This document shows positions 9,091 to 20,193 of a stretch of DNA of 64,000 bases, piece after piece. Made by a program: the position numbers and the translations under genes. The notes under the pieces were generated by a model. It searched no databases. It was not told the origin of the DNA and was given only the letters and a program-made list of their open reading frames with translations. The stretch lies in the NCBI RefSeq assembly GCF_002261185.1, contig NZ_NEVQ01000017.1:62001-126000 (forward strand), given 5' to 3'. Numbering within the stretch: the first letter of the stretch is position 1; the number at the start of each line of letters is the position of its first letter. Source of the stretch: Bordetella genomosp. 4. Its GTDB lineage: Bacteria > Pseudomonadota > Gammaproteobacteria > Burkholderiales > Burkholderiaceae_B.

Positions 9091-9915
9091 ATGGCTGTCG
9101 ACCACTACGAAAACTTTCCCGTTGCCTCGCTGCTGCTGCCGCGCCGACTGCGCGGCCCGGTCACCGATATCTATCGGTACGCACGCGCGGCCGATGACAT
9201 TGCCGACGAGGGCAACGCCAGCGATGCACAGCGCCTGGCCGACCTGGCGGCCTTTCGCGCCGAACTGCATCGCATCGGCGCCGAACCGGGCAGCATGCCC
9301 GCTCCGTCGCCAGCACTCGCCCCTATTTTCACGCCGCTGGCACAGACTATCGCCCGGCATCAACTGCCGATCACGCCGTTTTTCGATCTGCTGTCGGCTT
9401 TTGAACAGGACGTCACCGTCAAGCAATACGAGGACTACGCCACCCTGCTCGATTATTGCTCACGCTCGGCCAACCCGGTCGGACGGCTGATGCTGCACTT
9501 ATATAACGCCGCCACGCCCGACAATATGGAGCAGGCCGACGCCATTTGCACCGGACTGCAACTGGTCAATTTCTGGCAAGATGTACGGGTAGACTGGCGC
9601 AAGCAACGCTGCTACCTGCCTCGCGAGGATCTGCTGCGTCATCACGTCACCGACGAGGACATCGCGGCCTGCCGGCTGACGCCCGCCTGGCGGACACTGA
9701 TGGCTTTCCAGGTGGCGCGCACCCGGGCACTGCTACACTCTGGCGCTCCGCTGGCTCGACGCCTGCCCGGCCGTATCGGCCTGGAACTGCGTCTGGTCGT
9801 GCAAGGAGGCCTGCGCATTCTCGAGCGAATCGAGCTCTGCGGCTATGACGTCTTCATGAATCGGCCCGAATTGGGCGTGAAAGACTGGGCTGTCATGCTG
9901 TGGCGCAGTCGTTAG
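9091..9915 (+). CDS. hpnC: Squalene synthase HpnC (hydroxysqualene synthase)
   Basis: First gene of a hopanoid-type hpnCDE set. HpnC converts presqualene diphosphate to hydroxysqualene. The 274-residue protein has both aspartate-rich Mg-diphosphate motifs of the trans-isoprenyl (squalene/phytoene synthase) fold: DDIADE at 35-40 and DVRVD at 164-168 within QLVNFWQDVRVD. The ATG at 9091 is chosen because it begins the family N-terminus (MAVDHYENFP); the open frame runs further upstream through the 78-bp repeats, which is not coding. No strong ribosome-binding site is visible. hpnD follows after 47 nt. Confidence 0.93.
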   Translation: MAVDHYENFPVASLLLPRRLRGPVTDIYRYARAADDIADEGNASDAQRLADLAAFRAELHRIGAEPGSMPAPSPALAPIFTPLAQTIARHQLPITPFFDLLSAFEQDVTVKQYEDYATLLDYCSRSANPVGRLMLHLYNAATPDNMEQADAICTGLQLVNFWQDVRVDWRKQRCYLPREDLLRHHVTDEDIAACRLTPAWRTLMAFQVARTRALLHSGAPLARRLPGRIGLELRLVVQGGLRILERIELCGYDVFMNRPELGVKDWAVMLWRSR

Positions 9916-9962
9916 AGCGACGCGAGACATGCTGAAAAACCGATGGGATACCTACCAAATTT

Positions 9963-10829
9963 ATGACGCCTGACGAATACTGCCAGGAAAAAGCCGCCAA
10001 AAGCGGTTCGAGCTTTTACTATTCGTTCCTGTTCCTGCCCCCGGAACGCCGCCGCGCCATCACGGCGCTGTATGCGTTCTGCCGCGAGGTGGACGACGTG
10101 GTCGACGAATGCACGGATCCGTCCGTTGCGCGCATCAAGCTCACCTGGTGGAGAACGCAGGTCGATCAATTGTTCGCAGGACAGGCCGAGCACCCGGTGA
10201 TGCGGGCGCTGCAACCTCACCTGGAACCCTGCGGTATTGCACGCGAGCGCATGCTGGCCGTGATCAACGGCATGGAAATGGACCTCGACCAGACCCGCTA
10301 CCTGGATTGGCCTGGCCTACGCAAATACTGCTGGCACGCCGCCGGCGTCGTGGGCGAATTGTCCGCCGGGGTATTCGGCTATAGCGATCCGCGCACCATG
10401 GAATACGCCAGCAAATTGGGGCTGGCGTTCCAGCTCACCAATATCATCCGTGACGTCGGCGACGACGCACGGCGCGGCCGCATCTACTTGCCTATCAACG
10501 AATTGCAGCAGTTCGAAGTCAAGGCCGCCGACATTCTGAACGGTACGTATTCCGACCGCTTCTCTGCGCTGATGGCATTCCAGGCCGATCGCGCGCGCCA
10601 GCTCTACAAAGAAGCCATGCAGAGCCTGCCCGAAGCGGATCGCCGCGCGCAGCGTCCTGGCCTGATGATGGCGGCGATCTACCATGCGCTCCTGGACGAG
10701 ATTGAACGCGACAACTGGCAAGTGCTGCATCAGCGGATTTCGCTGACGCCCTTGCGCAAACTCTGGCTGGCCTGGAAAACCTGGGTCAGCGGCGGCCGCG
10801 GCCTGGTGCGTCGCCTGGCAGCTCGATGA
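9963..10829 (+). CDS. hpnD: Presqualene diphosphate synthase HpnD
   Basis: Joins two farnesyl diphosphates to presqualene diphosphate, the step before HpnC. 288 residues of the squalene/phytoene synthase fold, with aspartate motifs DDVVDE at 44-49 and DVGDD at 164-168 (QLTNIIRDVGDD). The N-terminal YCQEKAAKSGSSFYYSFLFLP is typical of HpnD and separates it from HpnC. The stop overlaps the hpnE start by 4 nt (ATGA), so the two are translationally coupled. Confidence 0.95.
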   Translation: MTPDEYCQEKAAKSGSSFYYSFLFLPPERRRAITALYAFCREVDDVVDECTDPSVARIKLTWWRTQVDQLFAGQAEHPVMRALQPHLEPCGIARERMLAVINGMEMDLDQTRYLDWPGLRKYCWHAAGVVGELSAGVFGYSDPRTMEYASKLGLAFQLTNIIRDVGDDARRGRIYLPINELQQFEVKAADILNGTYSDRFSALMAFQADRARQLYKEAMQSLPEADRRAQRPGLMMAAIYHALLDEIERDNWQVLHQRISLTPLRKLWLAWKTWVSGGRGLVRRLAAR

Positions 10830-12142
10830 AGGCCGCCGTCATCGGCGCCGGATGGGCCGGGCTCGCCGCCTGTGCCGCACTGCGCGACGCCGGCGCGCAA
10901 GTTACCGTATTCGAGGCGGGCCGGACTCCCGGCGGACGCGCACGGCGCGTGGTGCATCCGGAGTTCGGCGGCCATCTGGACAATGGCCAGCATATTCTGC
11001 TGGGCGCCTATGATCAGACCTTGGCCCTGATGCGCCGGCTGGGCCGCAACCCCGACGCGCTGCTCATGCGTCGGTCACTGCGGCTAAGCAGCCTGGACGG
11101 ACAGTTCCGCCTGTCGGCGCCGGCGCTGCCCGCGCCTCTACATGCGGCAGTCGCCCTGCTCACGGCCCGAGGCCTGTCCTGGAATAGCCGTTTGGCCGCC
11201 GTACGCTTGATATACGGTTTGAAGAAAATGGCGTGGCACCCGCCACGGGACTGGACGGTGGCCCAGTTGATGGCGCATTTCCAGCAGCCCGAGCCGCTGA
11301 TCCGATGCGTGTGGGAACCCCTTTGTCTGGCGGCGCTGAACACGCCGCTGGATGAAGCCAGTGCCACCCTGTACGCCCGTATTTTGCAAGATAGCCTGAA
11401 CGGCGATCGCCACAACAGCGACCTGCTGTTGCCCTGTGTGGACCTGTCGGCGCTGTGGCCGGATGCCGTCGCTCTGCACGCCACCATGCGTTACGGCGCG
11501 ACCGTTCGGCATTTGATCCCCTCGGCGCACGGCGTCGATGTCAACCGGGAACGCTTCGATACGGCGGTGCTCGCCGTTCCCCCCTCGGTCGCCGCGCGCC
11601 TGCTCGAAGATGCCCTGATAGACGCCAACACGCCCGCTCTGCTCAAGGCCTTGCAAGCGTTCGACTACATGCCGATCGCCACATTGAATCTGAGACTGGC
11701 ATCGCCCTGGCCGTTGCCGGAACCCATGATGCAATTGCGCGAGGACAAAACCCGCGGCCATTTCGGCCAATGGATATTTGATCGCTCGCGCCTGACCCGC
11801 AGCAGCCCCGGCGCAGAGCTGGCGATCGTGACCAGCGCGGCCCGCGACCTGGCCGACGATGATCGCGACGCCATCATTGCAAACCTGACCGCACAGGTGG
11901 CCGAACAGGCCGCGCGCCATCCCTCGCGACTGGCCCGCATGCCCGCCATCGAGGCGGCCGAGCTATTCATTGAAAAGCGTGCCACCTTTGCCGCCGTGCC
12001 AGGGCTGAAACGCCCCCTCAACACGACGCCTTGGCCAACCCTGGCGCTGGCCGGTGACTGGACTGACACAGGCTATCCGGGCGTGCTGGAAGGAGCGGTG
12101 CGCAGTGGACTCAAGGCGGCACAGGTTCTGCTGGCACGATGA
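10826..12142 (+). CDS. hpnE: Hydroxysqualene dehydroxylase HpnE (FAD-dependent)
   Basis: A 438-residue amine-oxidase-fold flavoenzyme that reduces hydroxysqualene to squalene. The N-terminus carries the FAD dinucleotide-binding pattern GAGWAGLAAC (7-16), then the E-x7-GGRAR signature (FEAGRTPGGRAR) of this superfamily, and near the C-terminus the second FAD contact LALAGDWTDTGYPGVLEGAVRSG. Together with hpnC and hpnD it completes squalene synthesis from farnesyl diphosphate. No squalene-hopene cyclase follows; the next gene is the convergent crcB. Confidence 0.94.
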   Translation: MKAAVIGAGWAGLAACAALRDAGAQVTVFEAGRTPGGRARRVVHPEFGGHLDNGQHILLGAYDQTLALMRRLGRNPDALLMRRSLRLSSLDGQFRLSAPALPAPLHAAVALLTARGLSWNSRLAAVRLIYGLKKMAWHPPRDWTVAQLMAHFQQPEPLIRCVWEPLCLAALNTPLDEASATLYARILQDSLNGDRHNSDLLLPCVDLSALWPDAVALHATMRYGATVRHLIPSAHGVDVNRERFDTAVLAVPPSVAARLLEDALIDANTPALLKALQAFDYMPIATLNLRLASPWPLPEPMMQLREDKTRGHFGQWIFDRSRLTRSSPGAELAIVTSAARDLADDDRDAIIANLTAQVAEQAARHPSRLARMPAIEAAELFIEKRATFAAVPGLKRPLNTTPWPTLALAGDWTDTGYPGVLEGAVRSGLKAAQVLLAR

Positions 12143-12305
12143 TCTATCGAATGCTGATGCTCACCAAACCGGCGCGGAAACTTCCGCGCACGCAAACCCA
12201 AACGCAACTCGAATTCGCGCACCTGGCTGGCTCCTGAGACTAGTCAGCGCCCTAGGTGCTCTGTGCTAGCCGTTATTGGCAGGCGCGCAACGCCCCTCAT
12301 TTATC

Positions 12306-12695
12306 TCAGCGCAGCACCGCATGAGCGCTGGCCAATCCCAGCGCCGTCAACGCGAGCGAACCGATCAGGCTCACGGCCGCATAACCCAACGCTGCGCCAA
12401 AAGCCCCGCGCTCCAGCATCGCCACCGTTTCCGCTGAAAACGTCGAGAACGTGGTCAGTCCACCCAAGAATCCTGTCACAGCCGCCAAGCGCACCCATTG
12501 TGGCCACTCCGGGTGTGCGAGCAATACCGCCAAGGCCACGCCAATCAAATAACCCCCAATCAGATTGACGAGCAAGGTGCCCCACGGCCAACCGGAGGAA
12601 GTATTCAGCCACACCCCCAGCAACCAACGCGCGCACGCCCCGAAAGCGGCTCCGACCGACACGGCCAGAACGTTAAGTGGAATCAGCGATTGCAT
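12306..12695 (-). CDS. crcB: Fluoride ion channel CrcB/FluC
   Basis: A 129-residue four-helix membrane protein that dimerises into a fluoride-selective channel in the inner membrane. The signature GFLGGLTTFSTFS at 75-87 and Asn44 in LLVNLIGG are intact, and length fits the family (about 125). It is read away from the Fur-box promoter of the PepSY gene; only 64 bp separate the two starts, too little for a fluoride riboswitch, and none was seen. It converges on hpnE with a 163-bp gap that shows no gene. Confidence 0.95.
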   Translation of the reverse strand: MQSLIPLNVLAVSVGAAFGACARWLLGVWLNTSSGWPWGTLLVNLIGGYLIGVALAVLLAHPEWPQWVRLAAVTGFLGGLTTFSTFSAETVAMLERGAFGAALGYAAVSLIGSLALTALGLASAHAVLR

Positions 12696-12701
12696 TTGTA
12701 T

Positions 12702-12734
12702 ATTTGAGACCCATTCTCATTTAAGTGCTAGAAT
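12702..12734 (+). promoter_or_regulatory. Fur-box-like dyad overlapping a candidate promoter
   Basis: The dyad TGAGA-CCCAT-TCTCA (12705-12719) sits in ATTTGAGACCCATTCTCATT (12702-12721). The right half ATTCTCAT is a good Fur half-site; the left half is degenerate. It covers a candidate -35 TTGAGA (12704-12709) with a -10 TAGAAT (12729-12734) at 19-nt spacing, 25 nt before the PepSY start. Position and sequence suggest iron repression of the following cluster. Spacing is long for a sigma-70 promoter, so the promoter call is weaker than the Fur call. Confidence 0.6.
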
Positions 12735-12759
12735 CCGCAGCCTTAGCGCAATATTGGTC

Positions 12760-13389
12760 ATGGACAGTCAACCCGCCTCTCGCCGACGAGCCTACTGGCT
12801 CAAAACACTACACCAATGGCATTGGATCAGTTCCGCATTATGCCTCTTGGGCATGTTGTTGTTCGCGATCACGGGATTGACGCTCAATAACGCCTCGTCG
12901 ATCAGCGTCACCCCCGCGGTCACCACACACGACGCACAACTGCCCGCCGCGCTGCTGGCCGAGCTGAAGGCCGTCGACACCTCGGATAAACGTGCGTCCG
13001 TCCCCGCCCCGATCGTGCAGTGGCTCGACAGCGAAGTCCACGCACAAGTCGCCGGCAGCTCTCCGGAATGGTCTCCAGACGAACTCTACATTTCGCTGCC
13101 CCGCCCGGGCGGCGATGCCTGGCTGTCCATTGACTTGAACGATGGCGCCGTCGAGTACGAACAAACCGACCGGGGCTGGATCGCCTATCTGAACGACCTG
13201 CACAAAGGGCGTCACACCGGTACGGCCTGGAGCTGGTTCCTCGATATTTTCGCGATTGCCTGTCTGGTGTTCTCGATCACGGGGCTGGTCCTGCTGCAAC
13301 TGCACGCCGGCCAGCGCGCCGCGACCTGGCCGATGGTGGGCTTGGGTGTCGTGATTCCTGTGGTGTTGGCACTGCTTTTCATCCATTGA
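12760..13389 (+). CDS. PepSY-associated membrane protein of a Fur-linked redox cluster
   Basis: A 209-residue inner-membrane protein: cytoplasmic basic N-terminus with the LHQWHW motif (His18, His21), membrane span 1 at about 23-42, a periplasmic PepSY-like loop, then two spans (about 158-180 and 191-208). His148 and His152 (DLHKGRH) stand just before span 2, and His182 after it. Paired histidines of this kind bind heme in PepSY reductases, so this protein could carry electrons across the membrane; that is inference. It starts at 12760, 25 nt after a -10 candidate under a Fur-box-like dyad. It overlaps the open frame of the next gene, whose likely start is 13413. Confidence 0.85.
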   Translation: MDSQPASRRRAYWLKTLHQWHWISSALCLLGMLLFAITGLTLNNASSISVTPAVTTHDAQLPAALLAELKAVDTSDKRASVPAPIVQWLDSEVHAQVAGSSPEWSPDELYISLPRPGGDAWLSIDLNDGAVEYEQTDRGWIAYLNDLHKGRHTGTAWSWFLDIFAIACLVFSITGLVLLQLHAGQRAATWPMVGLGVVIPVVLALLFIH

Positions 13390-13412
13390 AGACCGCAAGG
13401 TCTGGAGACTTT

Positions 13413-13928
13413 ATGCGCAAGCTGCTGTTATCGGCCCTGCTGGCCGGCCTGATCGCCCGAACGGCCCAGGCCGCCGATCTGGGCCTGAACATTGAGATTC
13501 CGCGATTGGATGTCGCCGAATATCACCGCCCCTACGTCGCCATCTGGCTCGAAACCGCCAATCAGAATGCCGTGGGCGACCTGGCGGTGTGGTACGACGT
13601 GGCCATGAAAAACAACGAAGGCGCCGAATGGCTGAAAGACATCCGCCAATGGTGGCGCCGTAGCGGCCGAGACCAGCAGTTCCCGGTCGATGGCGTCAGC
13701 GGCGCAACGCGGCCTGCCGGTAAACACGAACTCTCGTTTGCCGGCTCCAAGAAGCCATTGGCCGAACTCAAGCCCGGCCACTATGCCGTTGTCGTCGAGG
13801 CCGCGCGCGAAGTCGGTGGGCGCGAACTCGTGCGCATCCCGTTCGACTGGCCGCCGAGCAAGGCCGAGCAGCTGACCGCCAAAGGCGAACATGAGCTAGG
13901 CACCATAGCCGTCAGCCTGAAGCCCTGA
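13413..13928 (+). CDS. DUF2271 periplasmic protein with ApbE flavinylation motif
   Basis: A 171-residue secreted protein: signal peptide 1-20 (cleavage after TAQA) followed by a DUF2271 domain. Residues 93-99 read DGVSGAT, which matches the D-x2-(S/T)-G-A-(T/S) motif that ApbE modifies with FMN in NqrC/RnfG-type proteins, making Thr99 the predicted FMN-linked residue. An apbE gene lies 1.2 kb downstream in the same direction. ATG 13413 has GGAG 5 nt upstream and starts the signal peptide. Expected role: periplasmic flavin carrier taking electrons from the PepSY protein. The motif is seen directly; flavinylation is inferred. Confidence 0.85.
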   Translation: MRKLLLSALLAGLIARTAQAADLGLNIEIPRLDVAEYHRPYVAIWLETANQNAVGDLAVWYDVAMKNNEGAEWLKDIRQWWRRSGRDQQFPVDGVSGATRPAGKHELSFAGSKKPLAELKPGHYAVVVEAAREVGGRELVRIPFDWPPSKAEQLTAKGEHELGTIAVSLKP

Positions 13929-13955
13929 GGCCGTCACTGTCCGAAAGCCGTCCCC

Positions 13956-14105
13956 ATGCACATGACTACTGCCTTCGACACCGATGCACCTATACGTGCT
14001 GTCAAACCGAGGGCAATTCAAATCAGAACAAACCTGCAGCCTGATGGCTGCGCCCATATCCGCCCCGACACATATGTCGGAGCCTCCCGGAGCAACAACG
14101 GATGA
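13956..14105 (+). CDS. Possible 49-codon upstream ORF coupled to the DUF4198 gene
   Basis: An open frame of 49 codons starts at ATG 13956 and ends at a TGA whose last bases overlap the ATG of the DUF4198 gene (ATGA at 14102-14105). It fills most of the otherwise empty 173-bp gap in the cluster. No strong ribosome-binding site precedes it and the peptide has no recognised domain. It may be a coupled leader peptide or chance; confidence low. A small hairpin CCGACA-CATA-TGTCGG lies inside it at 14065-14080. Confidence 0.25.
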   Translation: MHMTTAFDTDAPIRAVKPRAIQIRTNLQPDGCAHIRPDTYVGASRSNNG

Positions 14106-14902
14106 AAACCGCTATTCGATTCGCCGCCGCATTGGCCCTCAGCCTGCCTGCCATCGTTCATGCTCACGACACCTGGATGGTGCCTTCCTCCACAGTATTG
14201 TCGGGCACTGGGAACTGGATCACCGTCGACGCTGCCGTCGGCAACGACAAGTTTTATTTCAACCACGCCCCGCTACGCCTGGATAACCTGGTGATCGTTG
14301 CGCCTGATGGCAAAACCGTCTCCCCCGAAAATGCCAACCGCGGCAAACTGCGCAGCACCTTTGATCTGCAACTGAGCGAGGCCGGCACCTATCGTATCGC
14401 CGTGGTCAATGATGGCGTCTTTGCCCGCTGGAAAGAGGATGGCAAGCCCAAGCGTTATTTCGGCAAAGCCGATGGCCTGGACGCCGCTGTTCCCGCGCAG
14501 GCACAAGACCTGGAAATCGCGGAAAGCGTGGGACGCGTCGAGACTTTTGCCACCGCCGGCAAGCCCAGCGCCATCACCCCATCGGGCAAAGGCCTGGAGC
14601 TCGTGCCCGTCACGCACCCGAATGACTTGTACGCCGACGAAACCGCCACGTTCCAGCTGACGGTGGACGGCAAACCGGCAGCAGACCTGGAAGTCAACAT
14701 CGTCCCCGGCGGCAGCCGCTACCGCGACAAGGTCGGAGAAATCGCACTCAAGACCGATAAAGACGGCAAGTTCCAGATCAAATGGGCGCAACCCGGCCTG
14801 TACTGGGTCGAAGCGCGCACCGAAGACGGCAAGACCACGGTCGCCAAGGCCACCAAGCGCCGCCTGTCTTATGTCGCGACGCTGGAAGTCCTGGCGCAAT
14901 AA
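14102..14902 (+). CDS. DUF4198 periplasmic protein
   Basis: A 266-residue secreted protein with a signal peptide (cleavage after IVHA, about residue 21) and the family N-terminus AHDTWMVPS. Two beta-sandwich regions follow; the second (LYADETATFQLTVDGKPAADLEV ... KDGKFQIKWAQPGLYWVEA) is an Ig/transthyretin-like fold. DUF4198 proteins recur beside PepSY and TonB-dependent iron or nickel uptake genes and are thought to bind metal or metal complexes in the periplasm. Here it is third in the Fur-linked cluster, between the flavinylated DUF2271 protein and ApbE. Confidence 0.87.
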   Translation: MKTAIRFAAALALSLPAIVHAHDTWMVPSSTVLSGTGNWITVDAAVGNDKFYFNHAPLRLDNLVIVAPDGKTVSPENANRGKLRSTFDLQLSEAGTYRIAVVNDGVFARWKEDGKPKRYFGKADGLDAAVPAQAQDLEIAESVGRVETFATAGKPSAITPSGKGLELVPVTHPNDLYADETATFQLTVDGKPAADLEVNIVPGGSRYRDKVGEIALKTDKDGKFQIKWAQPGLYWVEARTEDGKTTVAKATKRRLSYVATLEVLAQ

Positions 14903-15103
14903 CGGCGTCACGCAACGGTGTCAAAAATGACCGGCAAACCCTCCTATGCGCCCAGCGGACCGGGCGCAGTGGCTGCCGGTCAGCGCACGGTTTATCGCGT
15001 GAGTATTCCCGATAAACCGGCGGGCACACCTGTCAGTGATCACGCGACCTATAACGTGAATGTGCCCCGCGGGCCTGGTACCGTATCCGCCGATTGCCAA
15101 ACG

Positions 15104-16096
15104 ATGGATCGCACGACCAGCGGCGAACAGCACGCGAATCATACAGCCCCCACCACGCCCGCCCCCGTTGCACTCGCGGGGGCGACCATGGGCACCACAT
15201 GGTCAGCGCGGCTGGCACTGCCGCAGCATCTCACCGTTGACGCTGTACGTGCCGCCATCCAGCAGGCGCTGGACAAAATCGTCGCGCAAATGAGCACCTG
15301 GGACAGCGCCTCAGACCTGTCGCGCTACAACCGCGCGGACCCGGGATGGCAGCCGCTGCCGCACGACTGCCTCCACGTGCTCCAGCACGCGTTGCAATTG
15401 GCCGCCGACACAGATGGAGCCTACGATCCCACCATTGGGCCCCTCGTCAATGCCTGGGGATTCGGCCCACCGCCGTATGCCAGCGAGCCGCCCAGCACCG
15501 ACACCATTTCAGCCCTGCGGCAACGCTGCGGCTGGCAACGCGTGCGACTCGATAGAGACGGCCTGTGCGCCTGGCAGCCTGGCGGCGCGTACCTGGATCT
15601 CTCTGCCATCGCCAAGGGCTACGGCGTCGACCTTGCCGCACAGGCGCTGAACGCGCTCGGCGTCACGGACTATCTGATGGAGGTCGGTGGCGAATTGCGT
15701 GCGCGAGGCCAACGGCCGGACGGGCGACCTTGGCGAGTCGCCATCGAGGTCCCCGACGGCAGCGACGACCACGCCTTGAATCTCGTCTTATCCGATCTCA
15801 GCATTGCGACCTCGGGTGACTATCGACGCTATCGCGATAGCGCCACGGGCCGTTATGCGCATACCGTAGACCCTCGCACGGGGCAGCCCGTCTCTAACGG
15901 CGTCGCGTCCGTCACAGTCATCCATGCAGACTGTATGCATGCCGATGCCTTGGCAACCGCATTGACCGTACTGGGCGAACGCGATGGCATGGCCTATGCA
16001 CAACGTCATCGTCTGGCGGCACTGTTCATTCTGCGTAATGGACACGAGCTGCGACTGGCGGCCAGCGATGCGTTTGCCACGATGGCCACACGATAA
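15104..16096 (+). CDS. apbE: FAD:protein FMN transferase ApbE
   Basis: Transfers FMN from FAD to a Thr of target proteins. The 330-residue protein shows the family signatures: N-terminal ALAGATMGTTWSARL, DLSAIAKGYGVDLAAQAL, MEVGGELRARGQ, SGDYRRYRD followed by YAHTVDPRTGQPV, and the Mg-binding HADALATAL. No signal peptide or lipobox is visible at this start. The open frame continues upstream to 14918 and would add 62 residues without family similarity or a ribosome-binding site, so the exact start is uncertain. The likely substrate is the DUF2271 protein of the same cluster. Confidence 0.92.
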   Translation: MDRTTSGEQHANHTAPTTPAPVALAGATMGTTWSARLALPQHLTVDAVRAAIQQALDKIVAQMSTWDSASDLSRYNRADPGWQPLPHDCLHVLQHALQLAADTDGAYDPTIGPLVNAWGFGPPPYASEPPSTDTISALRQRCGWQRVRLDRDGLCAWQPGGAYLDLSAIAKGYGVDLAAQALNALGVTDYLMEVGGELRARGQRPDGRPWRVAIEVPDGSDDHALNLVLSDLSIATSGDYRRYRDSATGRYAHTVDPRTGQPVSNGVASVTVIHADCMHADALATALTVLGERDGMAYAQRHRLAALFILRNGHELRLAASDAFATMATR

Positions 16097-16134
16097 CCTG
16101 CGCATCGCTCGCCTGCCTATCACCGCCCTGCCCC

Positions 16135-17526
16135 ATGCTTGCGCCTCCCACACACCGCCTGCTTTATTCGTGCTGCATCCTCCTCGCGTGGTTGTTGCTC
16201 TGCTTCTGGTCCTGGCGCCAGGCCCGCCGCCGTACCGAACAACAGGCCCAGGCCGCACACGAACTGCATGCACCCGCCACCGATCAAACCATCCTCGTCG
16301 CTCACGCCAGCCAGACAGGGCAAGCCGAAGCACTCGCGCATCAAACCGCCGAGGCACTGCGCCAGGGCGGACTGTCGGCACGTGTCGCTGCCCTGGGCCA
16401 ACTCGATCTGGCACTTTTGCGCGCGCATCCCCGCATCCTGATCGTGGCCAGCACTTATGGCGAAGGCGACGCCCCCGACAGCGCAGCGGCTTTTGCGGAT
16501 ACGCTCATGACCCGGAACGATCCGGGCGCCGCCATGCTCAACGGCCTGCAGTATGCCGTTCTTGCGCTCGGCGACAGCGAATACCATCACTATTGCGGTT
16601 TTGGCCGCAGGCTCGACACCTGGCTGCGCGATAACGGCGCCACTCCGCTCTTTGATCGTGTCGAAGCCGACAAGGCAGACCCCGCCGCTTTGCGGCACTG
16701 GCAACACCACCTGGGACTACTGACCGGCTGCAGTGACCTGCCGGATTGGGAGCCGCCCAACTATCGTCCGTGGAGGCTCGCACAACGCACGCTGCTCAAC
16801 CCGGATAGCCAAGGCGCGCCCTGCTTTCATCTGATCCTCACTCCCCCCGACGACATCGATGCGTCATGGCAGGCCGGCGACATTGCAGAGATAGGCCCTC
16901 GCGACGCACGCGACGGCGCCTTGCATCCGCATCGCGAATATTCCATATCGTCGATTCCCGCGGACGGCGCGGTACATCTACTCGTGCGGCAAATGCGCCA
17001 CCATGATGGCCGGCTGGGCCTGGGCAGTGGCTGGTTGACGCATATCGCCCAGCCCGGCGACACCATTGATCTGCGCTTGCGCACCAACAGTAATTTTCAT
17101 CTGCCTGCCGATGACCGCCCATTGATATTGATTGGCAATGGCACAGGTCTGGCCGGTTTGCGCGCGCTCCTCAAAGCCCGCATCGCCGCCGGCCATCATC
17201 GCAACTGGTTGATATTTGGCGAACGCAACGCCGCGCATGATTGGTATCACCGCGAAGAAATCGAAGGCTGGCTAGCCGGCGGAAAGCTCGAACGCCTGGA
17301 TACCGTATTCTCTCGCGACACTGCGGAACGCCGCTACGTACAACACCGCTTGCTGGAGGCCAGCAACACAGTGCGCGACTGGATAGCGGCGAGCTCCGAC
17401 ATCTACGTCTGCGGCAGCCTGCAGGGCATGGCTCAAGGTGTGGACGAAGCCTTAACGCATATCCTAGGGGCAGATGGACTAGCCGCGCTACGCCACGAGA
17501 ACCGGTACCGGCGCGACGTGTACTAG
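16135..17526 (+). CDS. Membrane-anchored flavodoxin/FNR reductase (CysJ/P450-reductase type)
   Basis: A 463-residue diflavin reductase. One N-terminal membrane anchor (about 9-26) precedes a flavodoxin domain with FMN motifs TILVAHASQTGQAEALA (about 52-68), ASTYGEGDAPD and LALGDSEYHHYCGFG, then a ferredoxin-reductase module with the FAD motif REYSISS, the NADP motif IGNGTGLAGLRALL and the C-terminal RYRRDVY ending in the aromatic residue that stacks on FAD. It should take electrons from NADPH on the cytoplasmic face and feed the membrane PepSY protein. It closes the Fur-linked cluster and is followed by a strong palindromic terminator. Confidence 0.9.
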   Translation: MLAPPTHRLLYSCCILLAWLLLCFWSWRQARRRTEQQAQAAHELHAPATDQTILVAHASQTGQAEALAHQTAEALRQGGLSARVAALGQLDLALLRAHPRILIVASTYGEGDAPDSAAAFADTLMTRNDPGAAMLNGLQYAVLALGDSEYHHYCGFGRRLDTWLRDNGATPLFDRVEADKADPAALRHWQHHLGLLTGCSDLPDWEPPNYRPWRLAQRTLLNPDSQGAPCFHLILTPPDDIDASWQAGDIAEIGPRDARDGALHPHREYSISSIPADGAVHLLVRQMRHHDGRLGLGSGWLTHIAQPGDTIDLRLRTNSNFHLPADDRPLILIGNGTGLAGLRALLKARIAAGHHRNWLIFGERNAAHDWYHREEIEGWLAGGKLERLDTVFSRDTAERRYVQHRLLEASNTVRDWIAASSDIYVCGSLQGMAQGVDEALTHILGADGLAALRHENRYRRDVY

Positions 17527-17541
17527 CTCATGTCCAGGATA

Positions 17542-17579
17542 AAAAAGGGGGCAACGCGATATCGCGTTGCCCCCTTTTT
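17542..17579. terminator. Perfect 38-bp palindromic bidirectional terminator
   Basis: AAAAAGGGGGCAACGCGAT is followed immediately by its exact reverse complement. The GC stem ends in T5 on both strands, so it can stop transcription from the flavodoxin-reductase gene (+) and from clpB (-), which converge here with 72 bp between stop codons. Confidence 0.95.
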
Positions 17580-17598
17580 ACTACGACAGCTCAATCAC

Positions 17599-20193
<2,595 letters not shown>

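Noticed and set aside
12696-12760. Fluoride riboswitch before crcB
   Set aside because: Only 64 bp separate the divergent starts, occupied by the Fur-like dyad and promoter; no riboswitch fold was visible.
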